From Weeksellaceae bacterium (GTDB lineage: Bacteria > Bacteroidota > Bacteroidia > Flavobacteriales > Weeksellaceae), in NCBI GenBank assembly GCA_022013695.1, contig JAKLPS010000030.1:20565-84564 (forward strand): a DNA stretch of 64,000 bases, in the 5' to 3' direction. Numbering within the stretch: position 1 is the stretch's first letter; each line of letters starts with the position of its first letter. The notes below the pieces were generated by a model. It searched no databases, had not been told where the DNA came from, and saw only the letters and a list, made by a program, of their open reading frames with translations. Shown here piece by piece: positions 37,621-46,542 of this stretch. Position numbers and translations under genes: made by a program.

Positions 37621-38916
37621 ATGGCAGAATTACAATCCATAAAAGCACGCTTCGGAATTATCGGGAATTTCCCTGCGCTTAACCGCGCTTTGGAAAAGGC
37701 AATCCAGGTGGCACCAACAGATATTTCGGTTTTAGTAATGGGAGAAAGTGGTGTTGGGAAAGAATTTATCCCAAAAATCATCCACGGCGAATCCAGAAGA
37801 AAGCACCAGCCCTACATCGTTGTCAATTGTGGTGCAATCCCAGAAGGCACAATCGATTCCGAACTTTTCGGTCACGAGAAAGGCGCTTTTACCGGCGCAA
37901 CTTCTACCAGAAAAGGTTATTTTGAAGTCGCAGATGGCGGAACAATTTTCCTCGATGAAGTTGGGGAACTGCCTTTGCAAACGCAGGTTCGCCTGCTGAG
38001 AGTTCTAGAAAGTGGCGAATTTATGAAAGTCGGTTCTTCACAGGTTCAGAAAACGAATGTAAGAATCGTAGCTGCGACCAATGTCAATATGATGAAAGCG
38101 ATTACAGACAACCGCTTCCGTGAGGATTTGTATTATCGTCTGAATACGGTTCAGATTGATATGCCGGCGCTCCGTGAGAGAAAGGGTGATATCCATTTGT
38201 TATTCAGAAAATTTGCGATCGATTTTGCTGAGAAATACAGAATGCCGGAACTAAAATTGACAGACGATGCAGTTTCTTACTTGGAAAATTATGCTTTTCC
38301 AGGAAACGTTCGTCAGCTCAGAAATTTGGTAGAGCAGATGACTGTTGTGGAGCAGAACCGGGAACTGAATGCAAATAAATTGGCAGAATATATCCCGATG
38401 AATGCTAATTTGCCGGCTGTTATTTCTAAAAATAATGGCGCCGGAACGTCTGGAGATTTCGGGTCAGAGCGAGATATTATGTACAAAATTCTCTTTGATA
38501 TGCGGAATGATATTAATGATTTAAAATCCTTAACTTCGGAACTGATAAAAAGCAAGGGAAATTCGGATCTTAGTTCGCAGGAAAAAAATCTGATCAACAG
38601 GATTTATACGCCAGAAACACAGCAAACCGCAAGTCCCAATTCTTTGCTTTATTTTGAAAACAACCAGCAAAATCAAAGCCAGATCCATCATCCGACAATT
38701 ATTTCGGAGACTCAGGAACAGCACTACAACGATGTAGAAGATATCGAACTGGAGGAAAGCGCGCCCGAATCGTTGTCGCTCCAGAATAATGAAAAAGATT
38801 TGATTATCAAGGCATTAGAAAAACATAAAGGCCGAAGAAACAGAGCGGCAGACGAATTGGGGATTTCGCAAAGAACGCTCTACAGAAAAATAAAACAATA
38901 TAATCTCGAAGAATAA
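37621..38916 (+). CDS. Sigma-54-dependent transcriptional activator without receiver domain
   Basis: A 431-residue AAA+ activator. The nucleotide loop GESGVGKE is at residues 41-48, the sigma-54-contacting GAFTGA at 88-93, FLDEVGELPLQTQVRLLR gives the Walker B area, and LRERKGDIHLL follows. A linker of about 130 residues rich in S, N and Q leads to a C-terminal Fis-type helix-turn-helix (NRAADELGISQRTLYRKI). No N-terminal receiver, GAF or PAS domain is present, so any signal must act on the linker or by abundance. It is followed 2 bp later by a membrane-protein gene and shortly by lptE. Confidence 0.9.
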   Translation: MAELQSIKARFGIIGNFPALNRALEKAIQVAPTDISVLVMGESGVGKEFIPKIIHGESRRKHQPYIVVNCGAIPEGTIDSELFGHEKGAFTGATSTRKGYFEVADGGTIFLDEVGELPLQTQVRLLRVLESGEFMKVGSSQVQKTNVRIVAATNVNMMKAITDNRFREDLYYRLNTVQIDMPALRERKGDIHLLFRKFAIDFAEKYRMPELKLTDDAVSYLENYAFPGNVRQLRNLVEQMTVVEQNRELNANKLAEYIPMNANLPAVISKNNGAGTSGDFGSERDIMYKILFDMRNDINDLKSLTSELIKSKGNSDLSSQEKNLINRIYTPETQQTASPNSLLYFENNQQNQSQIHHPTIISETQEQHYNDVEDIELEESAPESLSLQNNEKDLIIKALEKHKGRRNRAADELGISQRTLYRKIKQYNLEE

Positions 38917-38917
38917 T

Positions 38918-39613
38918 ATGGAAACACTTATGACCCCAAAACCAGTCTATTTCAAATTCAGTCAGTACATCAACCAGGGATTTGAACTGCTGAAGGCTAA
39001 TTTTATGCCCATTTTTTTAGCAACGCTATGTACATTAGTTATGTCGATCATTCCGTTTTGCAATGTTTTAGCAATCAGCAATTTGCTCCAATTTATACGG
39101 AAAATTGATAAGGGTGAAGCAGCAGAACCATCGGAGATTTTCAATTTTGATGATTTTATGAAGTATTTTATTCCGATGTTGCTAATTTTTGCAGGATTTA
39201 TAGTTCTTTATATTCCTTACTTTGCCATCTTAGCTTTATCTGGCGTTTTCAACGGAGATCAACCGTCTGGCTTTTTAGGAGCATTTTTGACCATTTATAT
39301 GATATTTTTTGTCTTTGCAATATTTTATTTTGTTTTGAAAGGCTTTTATATCATTGGATTAATGTCTCTAAAAGGAATTTCTACTCTCAAGGAAGCTTGG
39401 AATGTTTCCAAAGTCATGACGACCGGAAATCTTATAATGATCTTTTTCTTCAGCATTGTAGTTGGTTTTTTGGGTGAAATTGGTATTATTCTTTGTGGGA
39501 TTGGATTATTTTTCACGATTCCGTTTGTGTACTGTGCCCAATATTTTGCATATGCAGATGGCATATCGCAGATAGAAAATACAGAAAATGTCGTGGAGTT
39601 GCCCGCTTATTAA
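38918..39613 (+). CDS. Multi-pass membrane protein of unknown function
   Basis: A 231-residue integral membrane protein with five to six hydrophobic segments, among them FMPIFLATLCTLVMSIIPF, MLLIFAGFIVLYIPYFAILAL, FLTIYMIFFVFAIFYFVL and IIFFFSIVVGFLGEIGIILCGIG-like stretches. The C-terminal cytoplasmic tail ends FAYADGISQIENTENVVELPAY. I do not recognise a named family with certainty. Its TAA overlaps the ATG of lptE by one base (TAATG), so the two are coupled. The N-terminus METLMTPKPVYFKFSQYINQGFEL is amphipathic. Confidence 0.7.
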   Translation: METLMTPKPVYFKFSQYINQGFELLKANFMPIFLATLCTLVMSIIPFCNVLAISNLLQFIRKIDKGEAAEPSEIFNFDDFMKYFIPMLLIFAGFIVLYIPYFAILALSGVFNGDQPSGFLGAFLTIYMIFFVFAIFYFVLKGFYIIGLMSLKGISTLKEAWNVSKVMTTGNLIMIFFFSIVVGFLGEIGIILCGIGLFFTIPFVYCAQYFAYADGISQIENTENVVELPAY

Positions 39614-40170
39614 TGATGAAGATGATGGTGGGGAAAGGTTTTCAAATTAATAATTCATTCAAAACTATTGCGTTTTTACTGCTTTTTTGTCTCGTAAACT
39701 CGTGTTACAGTTTCACAGGCTCCTCTCTCAGTCCGGAGATGAAAACCGTGAAAATCAACACCTTTCCGAATAATGCGGCGAACAATCTGCCAAGCTTGAG
39801 TCAGGATTTTACGGTGGCATTGCAAAACCGTTTTCTCCAAAGAACTACTTTGAAAGGCTCCGTTGATAAGCCGGATCTTCTGATTGAAGGAGAAATCAGC
39901 GATTACAGCATCACGCCAACCAGTGTAGGTACTGCGACGACGACCAATCAGGGAAATATAATACAAGCGCTGCAAAACAAACTGACGATCACTATAAAAG
40001 TGCATTATGAGAATAAAATAGACCCGACGCTGAGCTTCGACAGAACCTACAGCGACGAAGCCGTTTTCAACAGTGATCTGGATCTCAACACCATCGAAAC
40101 TGCGCAGGTCAAAATCGTAACCGAAAGGATCATCAACAAAATTTATAACGACATCGTGGCCAACTGGTAA
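39613..40170 (+). CDS. lptE: LPS assembly lipoprotein LptE
   Basis: A 185-residue outer-membrane lipoprotein that would plug LptD during LPS insertion. The ATG at 39613 overlaps the upstream stop codon by one base; longer in-frame sequence up to 39493 lies inside the membrane-protein gene and is rejected. The signal ends in LVNSCYSFTGSS, a lipobox with cysteine near residue 29. KTVKINTFPNNAANNLPSLSQDF and RTTLKGSVDKPDLLIEGEI are typical of Bacteroidota LptE. The next gene starts 4 bp later. Confidence 0.85.
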   Translation: MMKMMVGKGFQINNSFKTIAFLLLFCLVNSCYSFTGSSLSPEMKTVKINTFPNNAANNLPSLSQDFTVALQNRFLQRTTLKGSVDKPDLLIEGEISDYSITPTSVGTATTTNQGNIIQALQNKLTITIKVHYENKIDPTLSFDRTYSDEAVFNSDLDLNTIETAQVKIVTERIINKIYNDIVANW

Positions 40171-40174
40171 ATGT

Positions 40175-41731
40175 ATGAATATTAGAGTTTTAGAATTATT
40201 AAAGAATCCAAAAGTACTGACCGAATCCGATCTGAAAGTCCTAGAATCGGAGGCGGGAAGAATGCCTTATGCGCAAAGTGTTCGGGCGCTTTATCTTTAT
40301 GGCATCAGTCTCTATAAAACGGAAAATTATAAAGAAAATCTTTCCAAAACTGCAGCTTATACAACCGACAAAAAAATACTTTATCAATTCATTAATTCTC
40401 AAAAAAATTCCGCGAAGGAAATTTTATCGTCTCAGCAAACTGAGCAACTTGATGAAAATCAAATACTTAATGAGAAAACGGCGGGTGAAAATCTTATTGA
40501 AAAAGCGGAAGATCAGTCCCAAAGTATGGCAGAGGCCTCTGTTGTTTTAAATAAATTTGATGTCAGCAAAATTATTGCGTCCGAGGAGGTCCAGAGCAAA
40601 GATTTTATCCTTGTGGATGGCGAAAAAAACCGATTGCTCTATGATGGTGAAGAAAACTTTCTTCAGGAAAAGTCAGCAGAAATAGATCTGGAAGCCACCC
40701 AAGAATCCGGCGTCATCACAGTGAAAGATGACCTCCAAAGCAAACAAAATCTCATCGCTCTTGATGATAACAGAGCAGATGAATCAATGGCTGAAGCTGA
40801 CGTTTCAGAAGTTAGTCAGGAATTTCCCACAACAGAAACAAAAATTCAAGACGATGATTTTTCTGCAGATATTAGTTTCAACGGCATCGATGATTTTCTG
40901 CCGCAAGTCAAATTTTCTGTTCCAAAAAACCATTCCGATCATCTGAATCCGCCCAAAAAAGACATCGAAAAATCGGCAATAGTAGAAGAAGAAAAACCTC
41001 TATCAGCAACTGAATACCAAGAGCAATCTGTTAGGGAACTATCTGAAAATGAAATAGATCATAGGCAATTAAGCGATGAAAAAGCGCAAGTTTTCGACGT
41101 CCTAAAAACAGAGGAAACAGTGGCTAAAACGCCAGTTCCGACTCCCGAACAACCGGTTTCTACCTGGCAACCAATGTCGTTTTTCAATAATACGCCTGAT
41201 GCTCTGATCGGTAAAATGCCTGAAGACCAAAATCTAATTTCAAAGTCAAAAACTGAAATGGGCGAGCCCAAAAATCCCGAGCTTGAAGGATCATTGATCG
41301 GAAATGAAGCTTCGCAAACCGAAAAAAGTGAAGAAATTCCAACCATCGTAGAAAAATCAGTGGAGAAAGAAATAAGCGAGAGCAACGTGGGATCTTTCAT
41401 CAACACCTGGCAAAGCTGGCTGAAAATAGACCGGCCGAAACCGGAAGAACCCGCTGAAAAAACAACCGTCGCAAAAGAAAAAATCATTGACCAATTCATC
41501 GAGAAGAATCCGAAAATTTCACAGCTGAAAGACGAGGTCAATTTTGTCGTCAAAGAAAAAAAAGACGATATTTCGCATCTGATGACCGAGACGCTTGCAA
41601 AGCTGTACGTGGAGCAAAAACTCTATTCTAAGGCTATCAAAGCGTACGAAACGCTTTCGGAAAAGCATCCGCAAAAAGCAGATTATTATCAACAAAAAAT
41701 CGAGGAAGTCAAGGAAATCAGAAAACCATAA
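40175..41731 (+). CDS. Low-complexity acidic protein with a C-terminal TPR-like repeat
   Basis: A 518-residue protein of mosaic composition. The first 75 residues form an alpha-helical block (PYAQSVRALYLYGISLYKTENYKENL); residues of about 80-450 are acidic, serine/lysine-rich and look disordered; the end LAKLYVEQKLYSKAIKAYETLSEKHPQKADYY reads as one tetratricopeptide unit. It is kept behind lptE in relatives, to my recollection, but no function is established. The start at 40175 follows lptE by 4 bp. A REP-like hairpin pair and a strong terminator lie downstream. Confidence 0.75.
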   Translation: MNIRVLELLKNPKVLTESDLKVLESEAGRMPYAQSVRALYLYGISLYKTENYKENLSKTAAYTTDKKILYQFINSQKNSAKEILSSQQTEQLDENQILNEKTAGENLIEKAEDQSQSMAEASVVLNKFDVSKIIASEEVQSKDFILVDGEKNRLLYDGEENFLQEKSAEIDLEATQESGVITVKDDLQSKQNLIALDDNRADESMAEADVSEVSQEFPTTETKIQDDDFSADISFNGIDDFLPQVKFSVPKNHSDHLNPPKKDIEKSAIVEEEKPLSATEYQEQSVRELSENEIDHRQLSDEKAQVFDVLKTEETVAKTPVPTPEQPVSTWQPMSFFNNTPDALIGKMPEDQNLISKSKTEMGEPKNPELEGSLIGNEASQTEKSEEIPTIVEKSVEKEISESNVGSFINTWQSWLKIDRPKPEEPAEKTTVAKEKIIDQFIEKNPKISQLKDEVNFVVKEKKDDISHLMTETLAKLYVEQKLYSKAIKAYETLSEKHPQKADYYQQKIEEVKEIRKP

Positions 41732-41786
41732 TGCAACTTTGGAACTTGGAAAATGATCTTGTTTTTTGGACCATAAACACGAAAAA

Positions 41787-41830
41787 GTCCCGAAGGGACG
41801 GTTTAGTAAAGGATAGGACGCAATCCTATC
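41787..41830. repeat. Two REP-like hairpins
   Basis: GTCCC-GAA-GGGAC (41787-41799) and GATAGGA-CGCAA-TCCTATC (41812-41830) lie together between the TPR-like gene and the GLPGLI genes. The first shares the loop-GAA design of the hairpins flanking the RAYT element at 24811-25519, which suggests the same broad class of palindromic unit. No gene occupies this stretch. Confidence 0.6.
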
Positions 41831-41853
41831 GGTTAAAAATATTGATCACAAAA

Positions 41854-41886
41854 AATCCGCTCCGACATTTTCGGAGCGGATTCTTT
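41854..41886. terminator. Bidirectional terminator between the lptE cluster and the GLPGLI genes
   Basis: A perfect 12-bp stem (AATCCGCTCCGA at 41854-41865, TCGGAGCGGATT at 41871-41882) with a 5-nt loop, followed by CTTTTATTT on the plus strand and TTTTTT on the minus strand. Confidence 0.92.
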
Positions 41887-42713
41887 TATTTCAGTTCAAT
41901 AGGGTTGTTCCTGCTTTTTATATCGGCTTCCATTCGCTTCTGCATGTCCTGCATCTGTTTTGGATCGATCGAAGGTCTGTCGCCACCGCCTCCAGACATT
42001 CTCATTGGCGGAGCAATTCCGCCACCTTGGGAATTAATATAACCCATCGGATCTTTTTGGAATTTCTTCTCCAGATCGGTGTATTTGCTTTTCGGAATAC
42101 TAATGTATTGCCCTCGCGATTGCGGTTGCTGGGTTTCGTCAATTTTCTTGGTCTGCATCAGGTCAAATGAATAATCGCCATCAGCATCCTGCGCTTTCAC
42201 AATCAGTCCCGGCAAGCCGCCGAATTTGTACGGTCCATCTTGCAGAGGAACTTGCTGCGTAAACCAAGCGAACCATGTTCTTCCGCCATATTGAGTTTCT
42301 GCTTTTTGGGTGTCGTAATCTCCAATTTTCACGGTTTCTGGTAAGATTTTCCAAGACAAAGCGGGCGTTTCGTTGTAAGAATATTGATCTCTTCCTATTC
42401 TGGATTTATAAACCAAAGTCTGATTGCCGAGGTCTTTCTCGATGGTGAATTGCATATTGCTTCTCAGGTTCTGCATTTGGCTTCTGTCAAAAGTTTTGGT
42501 AGCTCGCATTCTGGCTATTACCGAATCTCTTTTCAAGGTGTTTTCTGCGTAGAAGAAAGATTTTTTTCCGTCTGTATCCAGATAGGCCAGCTCCGTTTTT
42601 TTCTCAGCAGTAGTGGAATCAGGCGTGGAGGTAACCTGATAAACAAATCTTGTGCTTTGCTGCGCCATTGCGAATGGCATTATCAGCAGGCTCATTATTT
42701 TTAGAAGTTTCAT
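41886..42713 (-). CDS. GLPGLI-family protein (second copy)
   Basis: A 275-residue exported protein with a signal peptide (MKLLKIMSLLIMPFAMAQ) and the name-giving motif KFGGLPGLIVKAQD near residue 171. The rest matches its upstream paralogue in layout: an early AYLDTDGKKSFFYAE repeat and RTWFAWFTQQVPLQDGPYKFGG. Function of the family is unknown; it is widespread in Bacteroidota. The two genes are 4 bp apart, so they form one transcript with terminator at 41854-41886. Confidence 0.88.
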   Translation of the reverse strand: MKLLKIMSLLIMPFAMAQQSTRFVYQVTSTPDSTTAEKKTELAYLDTDGKKSFFYAENTLKRDSVIARMRATKTFDRSQMQNLRSNMQFTIEKDLGNQTLVYKSRIGRDQYSYNETPALSWKILPETVKIGDYDTQKAETQYGGRTWFAWFTQQVPLQDGPYKFGGLPGLIVKAQDADGDYSFDLMQTKKIDETQQPQSRGQYISIPKSKYTDLEKKFQKDPMGYINSQGGGIAPPMRMSGGGGDRPSIDPKQMQDMQKRMEADIKSRNNPIELK

Positions 42714-42717
42714 ATTC

Positions 42718-43668
42718 TTATTTATTACTTAATTCGATTGGGTTGGAATTCCCGACATTCATATTTCCATTGTTGGCGGGAGAATGCTGAGTTTGTTTTC
42801 CTGTTTGCAGATCGGATTGGCCGCCGTCGGCGTCGCCATTTGTCATTCCGCCGTTCATGCCAGGTTGCCCGCCAAATCCGCCATTCATACCGCCATTTCT
42901 TTGGCTCATCCGGCTGAAGCTATCAAAATTGATCTCGGGATCCTTATTTTTTACCATCTCCATTCTTACCGAGGCTTTGTCCCCGAGAAAATTAATTCTT
43001 GTCGATAGTCTTGCATCCGGTTTGATGGTTTCAGAAAAAGAATTAGGAATTGTAATTTTCTTCACAAAGCTGAAACGGTAATCGCCTTTGTCATCTTCCA
43101 ACTTCAAGATCAGTCCGGGAAGTCCCCAGAATTTGTATGGTCCGTCCGAGATTTTAATTTCCGGAGCAAACCAGGCCGTCCATATTCTGCCACCGAACTT
43201 CATCCTTGCTTTTTGAACTTTATAATCATTAAAATCCGAAGTTTGCCCAGCGATATCCCAGCTCATTTTGCGGTCTTCTTTATAGTAAACTTGTTTGGAA
43301 CCGATATTTTCAACCAGTTGTACAGATTTGTCCTCGTCGTTTTTAATAATGAAATAATCAAAAAAGGTAGGCTGGAAGGATTTTCCATCGGGCATTTTTG
43401 GAAAGGCAGACTTGCTCTTTCTTGACTTTTTAACTTCGGTATTCTCCTGTTGTCTCAAAACCGTTCTCAAAGAATCCTGCAGCAATTTGCTTTCACTGAT
43501 GAAGAGCGACTGCTTCCCTTTGATATCCAAAAACGTCTTTTCCACTTTCATGTTTACCAGATTGATCGTGTCGGGATTCACTTCCGTTTGATAGATGTAC
43601 CGCTCCGTCTGGCTCATAAATTTTCCAAAAAAAGACAGGGTGATGAACAGAAAAAATAGCTTCTTCAT
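42718..43668 (-). CDS. GLPGLI-family protein (first copy)
   Basis: A 316-residue exported protein with a signal peptide ending near FGKFMSQT and the motif FWGLPGLILKLEDD near residue 183. Its C-terminal 70 residues are glycine/asparagine-rich (RNGGMNGGFGGQPGMNGGM) and low-complexity, unlike the core. The downstream paralogue lacks most of this tail but has a shorter GGGIAPPMRMSGGGG stretch. The pair looks like a tandem duplication. Confidence 0.88.
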   Translation of the reverse strand: MKKLFFLFITLSFFGKFMSQTERYIYQTEVNPDTINLVNMKVEKTFLDIKGKQSLFISESKLLQDSLRTVLRQQENTEVKKSRKSKSAFPKMPDGKSFQPTFFDYFIIKNDEDKSVQLVENIGSKQVYYKEDRKMSWDIAGQTSDFNDYKVQKARMKFGGRIWTAWFAPEIKISDGPYKFWGLPGLILKLEDDKGDYRFSFVKKITIPNSFSETIKPDARLSTRINFLGDKASVRMEMVKNKDPEINFDSFSRMSQRNGGMNGGFGGQPGMNGGMTNGDADGGQSDLQTGKQTQHSPANNGNMNVGNSNPIELSNK

Positions 43669-43837
43669 AATTTAAAAACTGATGCTTTGATGACCAAAAT
43701 CACGCAAAGTTAATTATTAGAACGGTGAGAATTAATAATTGTTCATTTTTTGACAAGATTTTAACATTAATGCTCTCTTTTTCTTGAGCAAATATTGAGA
43801 ACGCTCCCCAGAAAATCATCAAAATAGATCGCATCGA

Positions 43838-43869
43838 TTTGAGATTGCGGAAATTAGTTCGTACTTTTG
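43838..43869 (+). promoter_or_regulatory. Promoter of the suf cluster
   Basis: TTTG at 43838-43841, 20-bp spacer and TACTTTTG at 43862-43869 fit the Bacteroidota pattern; the A-type carrier gene starts 29 bp later. The divergent GLPGLI gene starts at 43668. Confidence 0.65.
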
Positions 43870-43897
43870 TATTCTCAAATCATTCTAAATAAAAATA

Positions 43898-44227
43898 ATG
43901 ATAACAGTAAGCGATCAGGCAAAATCCAAAGCGGCTCAGCTGATGACCGAAGAAGGATTTAACCCTGAAACAGATTATATAAGAGTAGGCGTGAAATCCG
44001 GCGGATGTTCCGGCTTGGAGTACGTTCTCAAGTTTGACAATGTAAAAAATGAAACCGACCAAGTCTTTGAAGACAATGGGGTGAAGGTCATTATAGAAAA
44101 GAAATCCATCCTTTATCTTGCTGGTACAGTTCTAGAATATTCTGGTGGGCTGAATGGCAAAGGTTTTATTTTTAACAATCCAAATGCTGCCAGAACCTGC
44201 GGCTGCGGAGAGAGTTTTAGTTTGTAA
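43898..44227 (+). CDS. sufA: A-type Fe-S carrier (SufA/IscA-like)
   Basis: A 109-residue carrier that should receive Fe-S clusters from SufBCD and pass them on. The three ligand cysteines are in place: Cys37 in KSGGCSGLEY and the pair Cys101 and Cys103 in CGCGESF. It is directly upstream of sufB (111 bp), in the same direction. The symbol is given by context and motif; IscA and SufA cannot be told apart by sequence alone. Confidence 0.9.
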   Translation: MITVSDQAKSKAAQLMTEEGFNPETDYIRVGVKSGGCSGLEYVLKFDNVKNETDQVFEDNGVKVIIEKKSILYLAGTVLEYSGGLNGKGFIFNNPNAARTCGCGESFSL

Positions 44228-44338
44228 TATTGCACCGAACTGCAAATTTCAGAAACATTTACTTTTTTAAGTCATAAATATCAAACTTAGAAAAGAAATA
44301 AATTTTAAAATCTTAGCGCATTTGGCGTTAAAAATAAA

Positions 44339-45787
44339 ATGGCAAAATATACCGAAGACGATTTACGCGTCGATCTCGAAAATAAAAAATACGAATTTGG
44401 CTGGGAAACCGACATTGAATACGACGATTTTCCAACTGGGCTGAATGAAGATATCGTGCGCGCTATTTCTGCAAAAAAAGAAGAACCGGAATGGATGACG
44501 GAATGGCGATTGGAATCTTTCCGCATCTGGCTGAAAATGACCGAGCCGACTTGGGCCAACGTCAAGTATGAAAAACCGGATTTCCAAGCGATAAAATATT
44601 ATGCGGCACCAAAAGCGAAACCGGAATTGGCAAGTTTGGACGAGGTAGATCCGGAATTGCTGGCGACCTTTGCAAAACTGGGAATCAACATCGAGGAGCA
44701 AAAAAGACTTTCAAATGTTGCCGTCGATATCGTGATGGATTCGGTCTCTGTGAAGACGACTTTCCAAGCAACGCTGATGGAAAAAGGGATTATATTCTGT
44801 TCCATCTCCGAAGCCATTAAAAATCATCCGGATCTTGTAAAAAAATATCTGGGGAAAGTTGTTCCGAGAGGCGATAATTTCTATGCGGCACTCAACTCAG
44901 CTGTTTTTTCGGATGGCAGTTTCTGCTACATCCCAAAAGGCGTGCGATGCCCTATGGAATTATCAACGTATTTCAGAATCAATCAGTCGGGAACTGGGCA
45001 ATTCGAGAGAACTTTGGTGATTGCTGACGCAGGAAGTTATGTTTCATATCTGGAAGGCTGCACGGCGCCATCAAGAGATGAGAATCAGCTGCACGCCGCA
45101 GTTGTAGAACTGATTGCTTTGGACGATGCAGAAATCAAATATTCGACTGTTCAGAATTGGTATCCCGGGAATGAAGAAGGAAAAGGCGGCGTTTTCAATT
45201 TTGTGACCAAGAGAGGACTTTGCGAAAGAAATGCAAAAATCTCGTGGACTCAGGTAGAAACCGGTTCTGCGGTTACTTGGAAATATCCGTCTTGCATCTT
45301 GAAAGGTGATAATTCTATCGGAGAATTTTATTCGATTGCCGTCACCAATAATCATCAATATGCAGATACGGGTACAAAAATGATTCACATCGGAAAGAAT
45401 ACAAAATCCACCATTATTTCCAAAGGAATATCTGCTGGAAAATCCAATAATTCGTACCGCGGATTGGTGAAAGTAATGCCTACGGCAAAAGGCGCGCGTA
45501 ACTTCTCCCAATGTGATTCTCTTTTGATGGGAAATGAATGTGGTGCACACACTTTTCCTTATATCGAAATTAAAGATCCCACAGCACAATTGGAACACGA
45601 GGCTACAACTTCGAAAATCGGAGAAGATCAGATCTTCTATTGCAACCAGAGAGGAATCGATACTGAAAGAGCCATTGCATTGATTGTCAACGGATTTAGT
45701 AGAGAAGTTTTGAACAAGCTCCCGATGGAATTTGCCATCGAAGCTCAAAAATTATTGGAGATTTCACTGGAAGGAAGTGTTGGGTAA
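44339..45787 (+). CDS. sufB: Fe-S cluster assembly protein SufB
   Basis: A 482-residue scaffold protein that, with SufC and SufD, builds Fe-S clusters. [25 protein letters not shown] near residue 140, [48 protein letters not shown] and [19 protein letters not shown] near residue 400 are family signatures. The frame is intact. The next suf gene, sufC, is separated by 755 bp that hold the GxxExxY cassette, whereas sufC and sufD are 18 bp apart. Confidence 0.96.
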   Translation: MAKYTEDDLRVDLENKKYEFGWETDIEYDDFPTGLNEDIVRAISAKKEEPEWMTEWRLESFRIWLKMTEPTWANVKYEKPDFQAIKYYAAPKAKPELASLDEVDPELLATFAKLGINIEEQKRLSNVAVDIVMDSVSVKTTFQATLMEKGIIFCSISEAIKNHPDLVKKYLGKVVPRGDNFYAALNSAVFSDGSFCYIPKGVRCPMELSTYFRINQSGTGQFERTLVIADAGSYVSYLEGCTAPSRDENQLHAAVVELIALDDAEIKYSTVQNWYPGNEEGKGGVFNFVTKRGLCERNAKISWTQVETGSAVTWKYPSCILKGDNSIGEFYSIAVTNNHQYADTGTKMIHIGKNTKSTIISKGISAGKSNNSYRGLVKVMPTAKGARNFSQCDSLLMGNECGAHTFPYIEIKDPTAQLEHEATTSKIGEDQIFYCNQRGIDTERAIALIVNGFSREVLNKLPMEFAIEAQKLLEISLEGSVG

Positions 45788-45793
45788 AAAATA

Positions 45794-46515
45794 TTAAACG
45801 CAAAGCGAAACAAAGTTTTTTCTGATTTGCGTGAAAATATTTTAAAGTGAAACAAAGACGCTTAGCTTATTGAAGTAAGACAAAGATTTCTCTTAGTATT
45901 TCTTAGAATAAGTTTACGCCGTTGTATGTCTTGATTAGCAATTTAAAATAAATTCTTTGTCTCGCCTTGCGTTTTAAAAAAAATAGTTAAAACATATTTC
46001 ATTTTCATAATCAGCCTGATTATCTTTGTGAAAACACCACAAAATGAATGAAAATGAAATCTCAAAAATTGTCTTTGAGTGCGGATTAAGAATACATAGA
46101 AAATTAGGAATTGGATTATTTGAAAGCATTTACGAAGACTGTTTATATTATGAGCTTCATAAATCGGGACTAAAAGTTGAAAGACAAAAGTACTTAGATA
46201 TTATTTATGATGAATTGATTCTACCTAAAGCTTTTAAAATGGATTTACTTGTTGAAGATAAAGTAGTCTTAGAGATAAAATCTGTAGAATGTCTGAATAA
46301 CTTTCACGCAGCTCAATTGAAGAATTATTTGAGATTGGGAAATTACAAATTGGGAATGTTGTTAAATTTTAATTCTCAATTATTTAAAAATGGCGTCAGA
46401 AGAATTGCAAACGGATTAGATTAAAACCTTTGTATTTCTTCGGTAAGTTTACGCCTTAGTATAACTTAAATGAAGATTCAAGTAAACGAAAAACTTTGTT
46501 TGACTTTGCGATTAA
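45794..46515. mobile_element. GxxExxY cassette with inverted ends
   Basis: A 722-bp unit between sufB and sufC. Its ends are imperfect 29-nt inverted repeats, 45794-45822 and 46487-46515, matching at 24 of 29 positions with the shared core CGCAAAG..AAACAAAGTTTTT. Inside these, a 35-40-nt direct repeat flanks the gene (45894-45932 and 46430-46467; shared GTATTTCTT and TAAGTTTACGCC). The gene codes for a GxxExxY protein. No transposase is present, so movement would need a helper. Confidence 0.6.
46044..46424 (+). CDS. GxxExxY protein
   Basis: A 126-residue member of the GxxExxY family; the motif GLFESIY (Gly24, Glu27, Tyr30) is in the LGIGLFESIYEDCLYYEL segment. A KMDLLVEDKVVLEIKSVE stretch at about 75-92 has the D..ExK spacing of a PD-(D/E)xK nuclease core. 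The family is very common in Bacteroidota and often sits in odd places, but its role is unknown. Here it lies inside the suf cluster between direct and inverted repeats. The protein is complete. Confidence 0.9.
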   Translation: MNENEISKIVFECGLRIHRKLGIGLFESIYEDCLYYELHKSGLKVERQKYLDIIYDELILPKAFKMDLLVEDKVVLEIKSVECLNNFHAAQLKNYLRLGNYKLGMLLNFNSQLFKNGVRRIANGLD

Positions 46516-46542
46516 AAAATAAATAGAATTTAAACACATATA

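Noticed and set aside
39493..40170. LptE frame extended to 39493
   Set aside because: The extension overlaps the membrane-protein gene in another frame; the lipobox distance fits the ATG at 39613.
41731..42042. Plus-strand frame opposite the GLPGLI gene
   Set aside because: It overlaps the terminator and the GLPGLI coding strand and shows no protein features.
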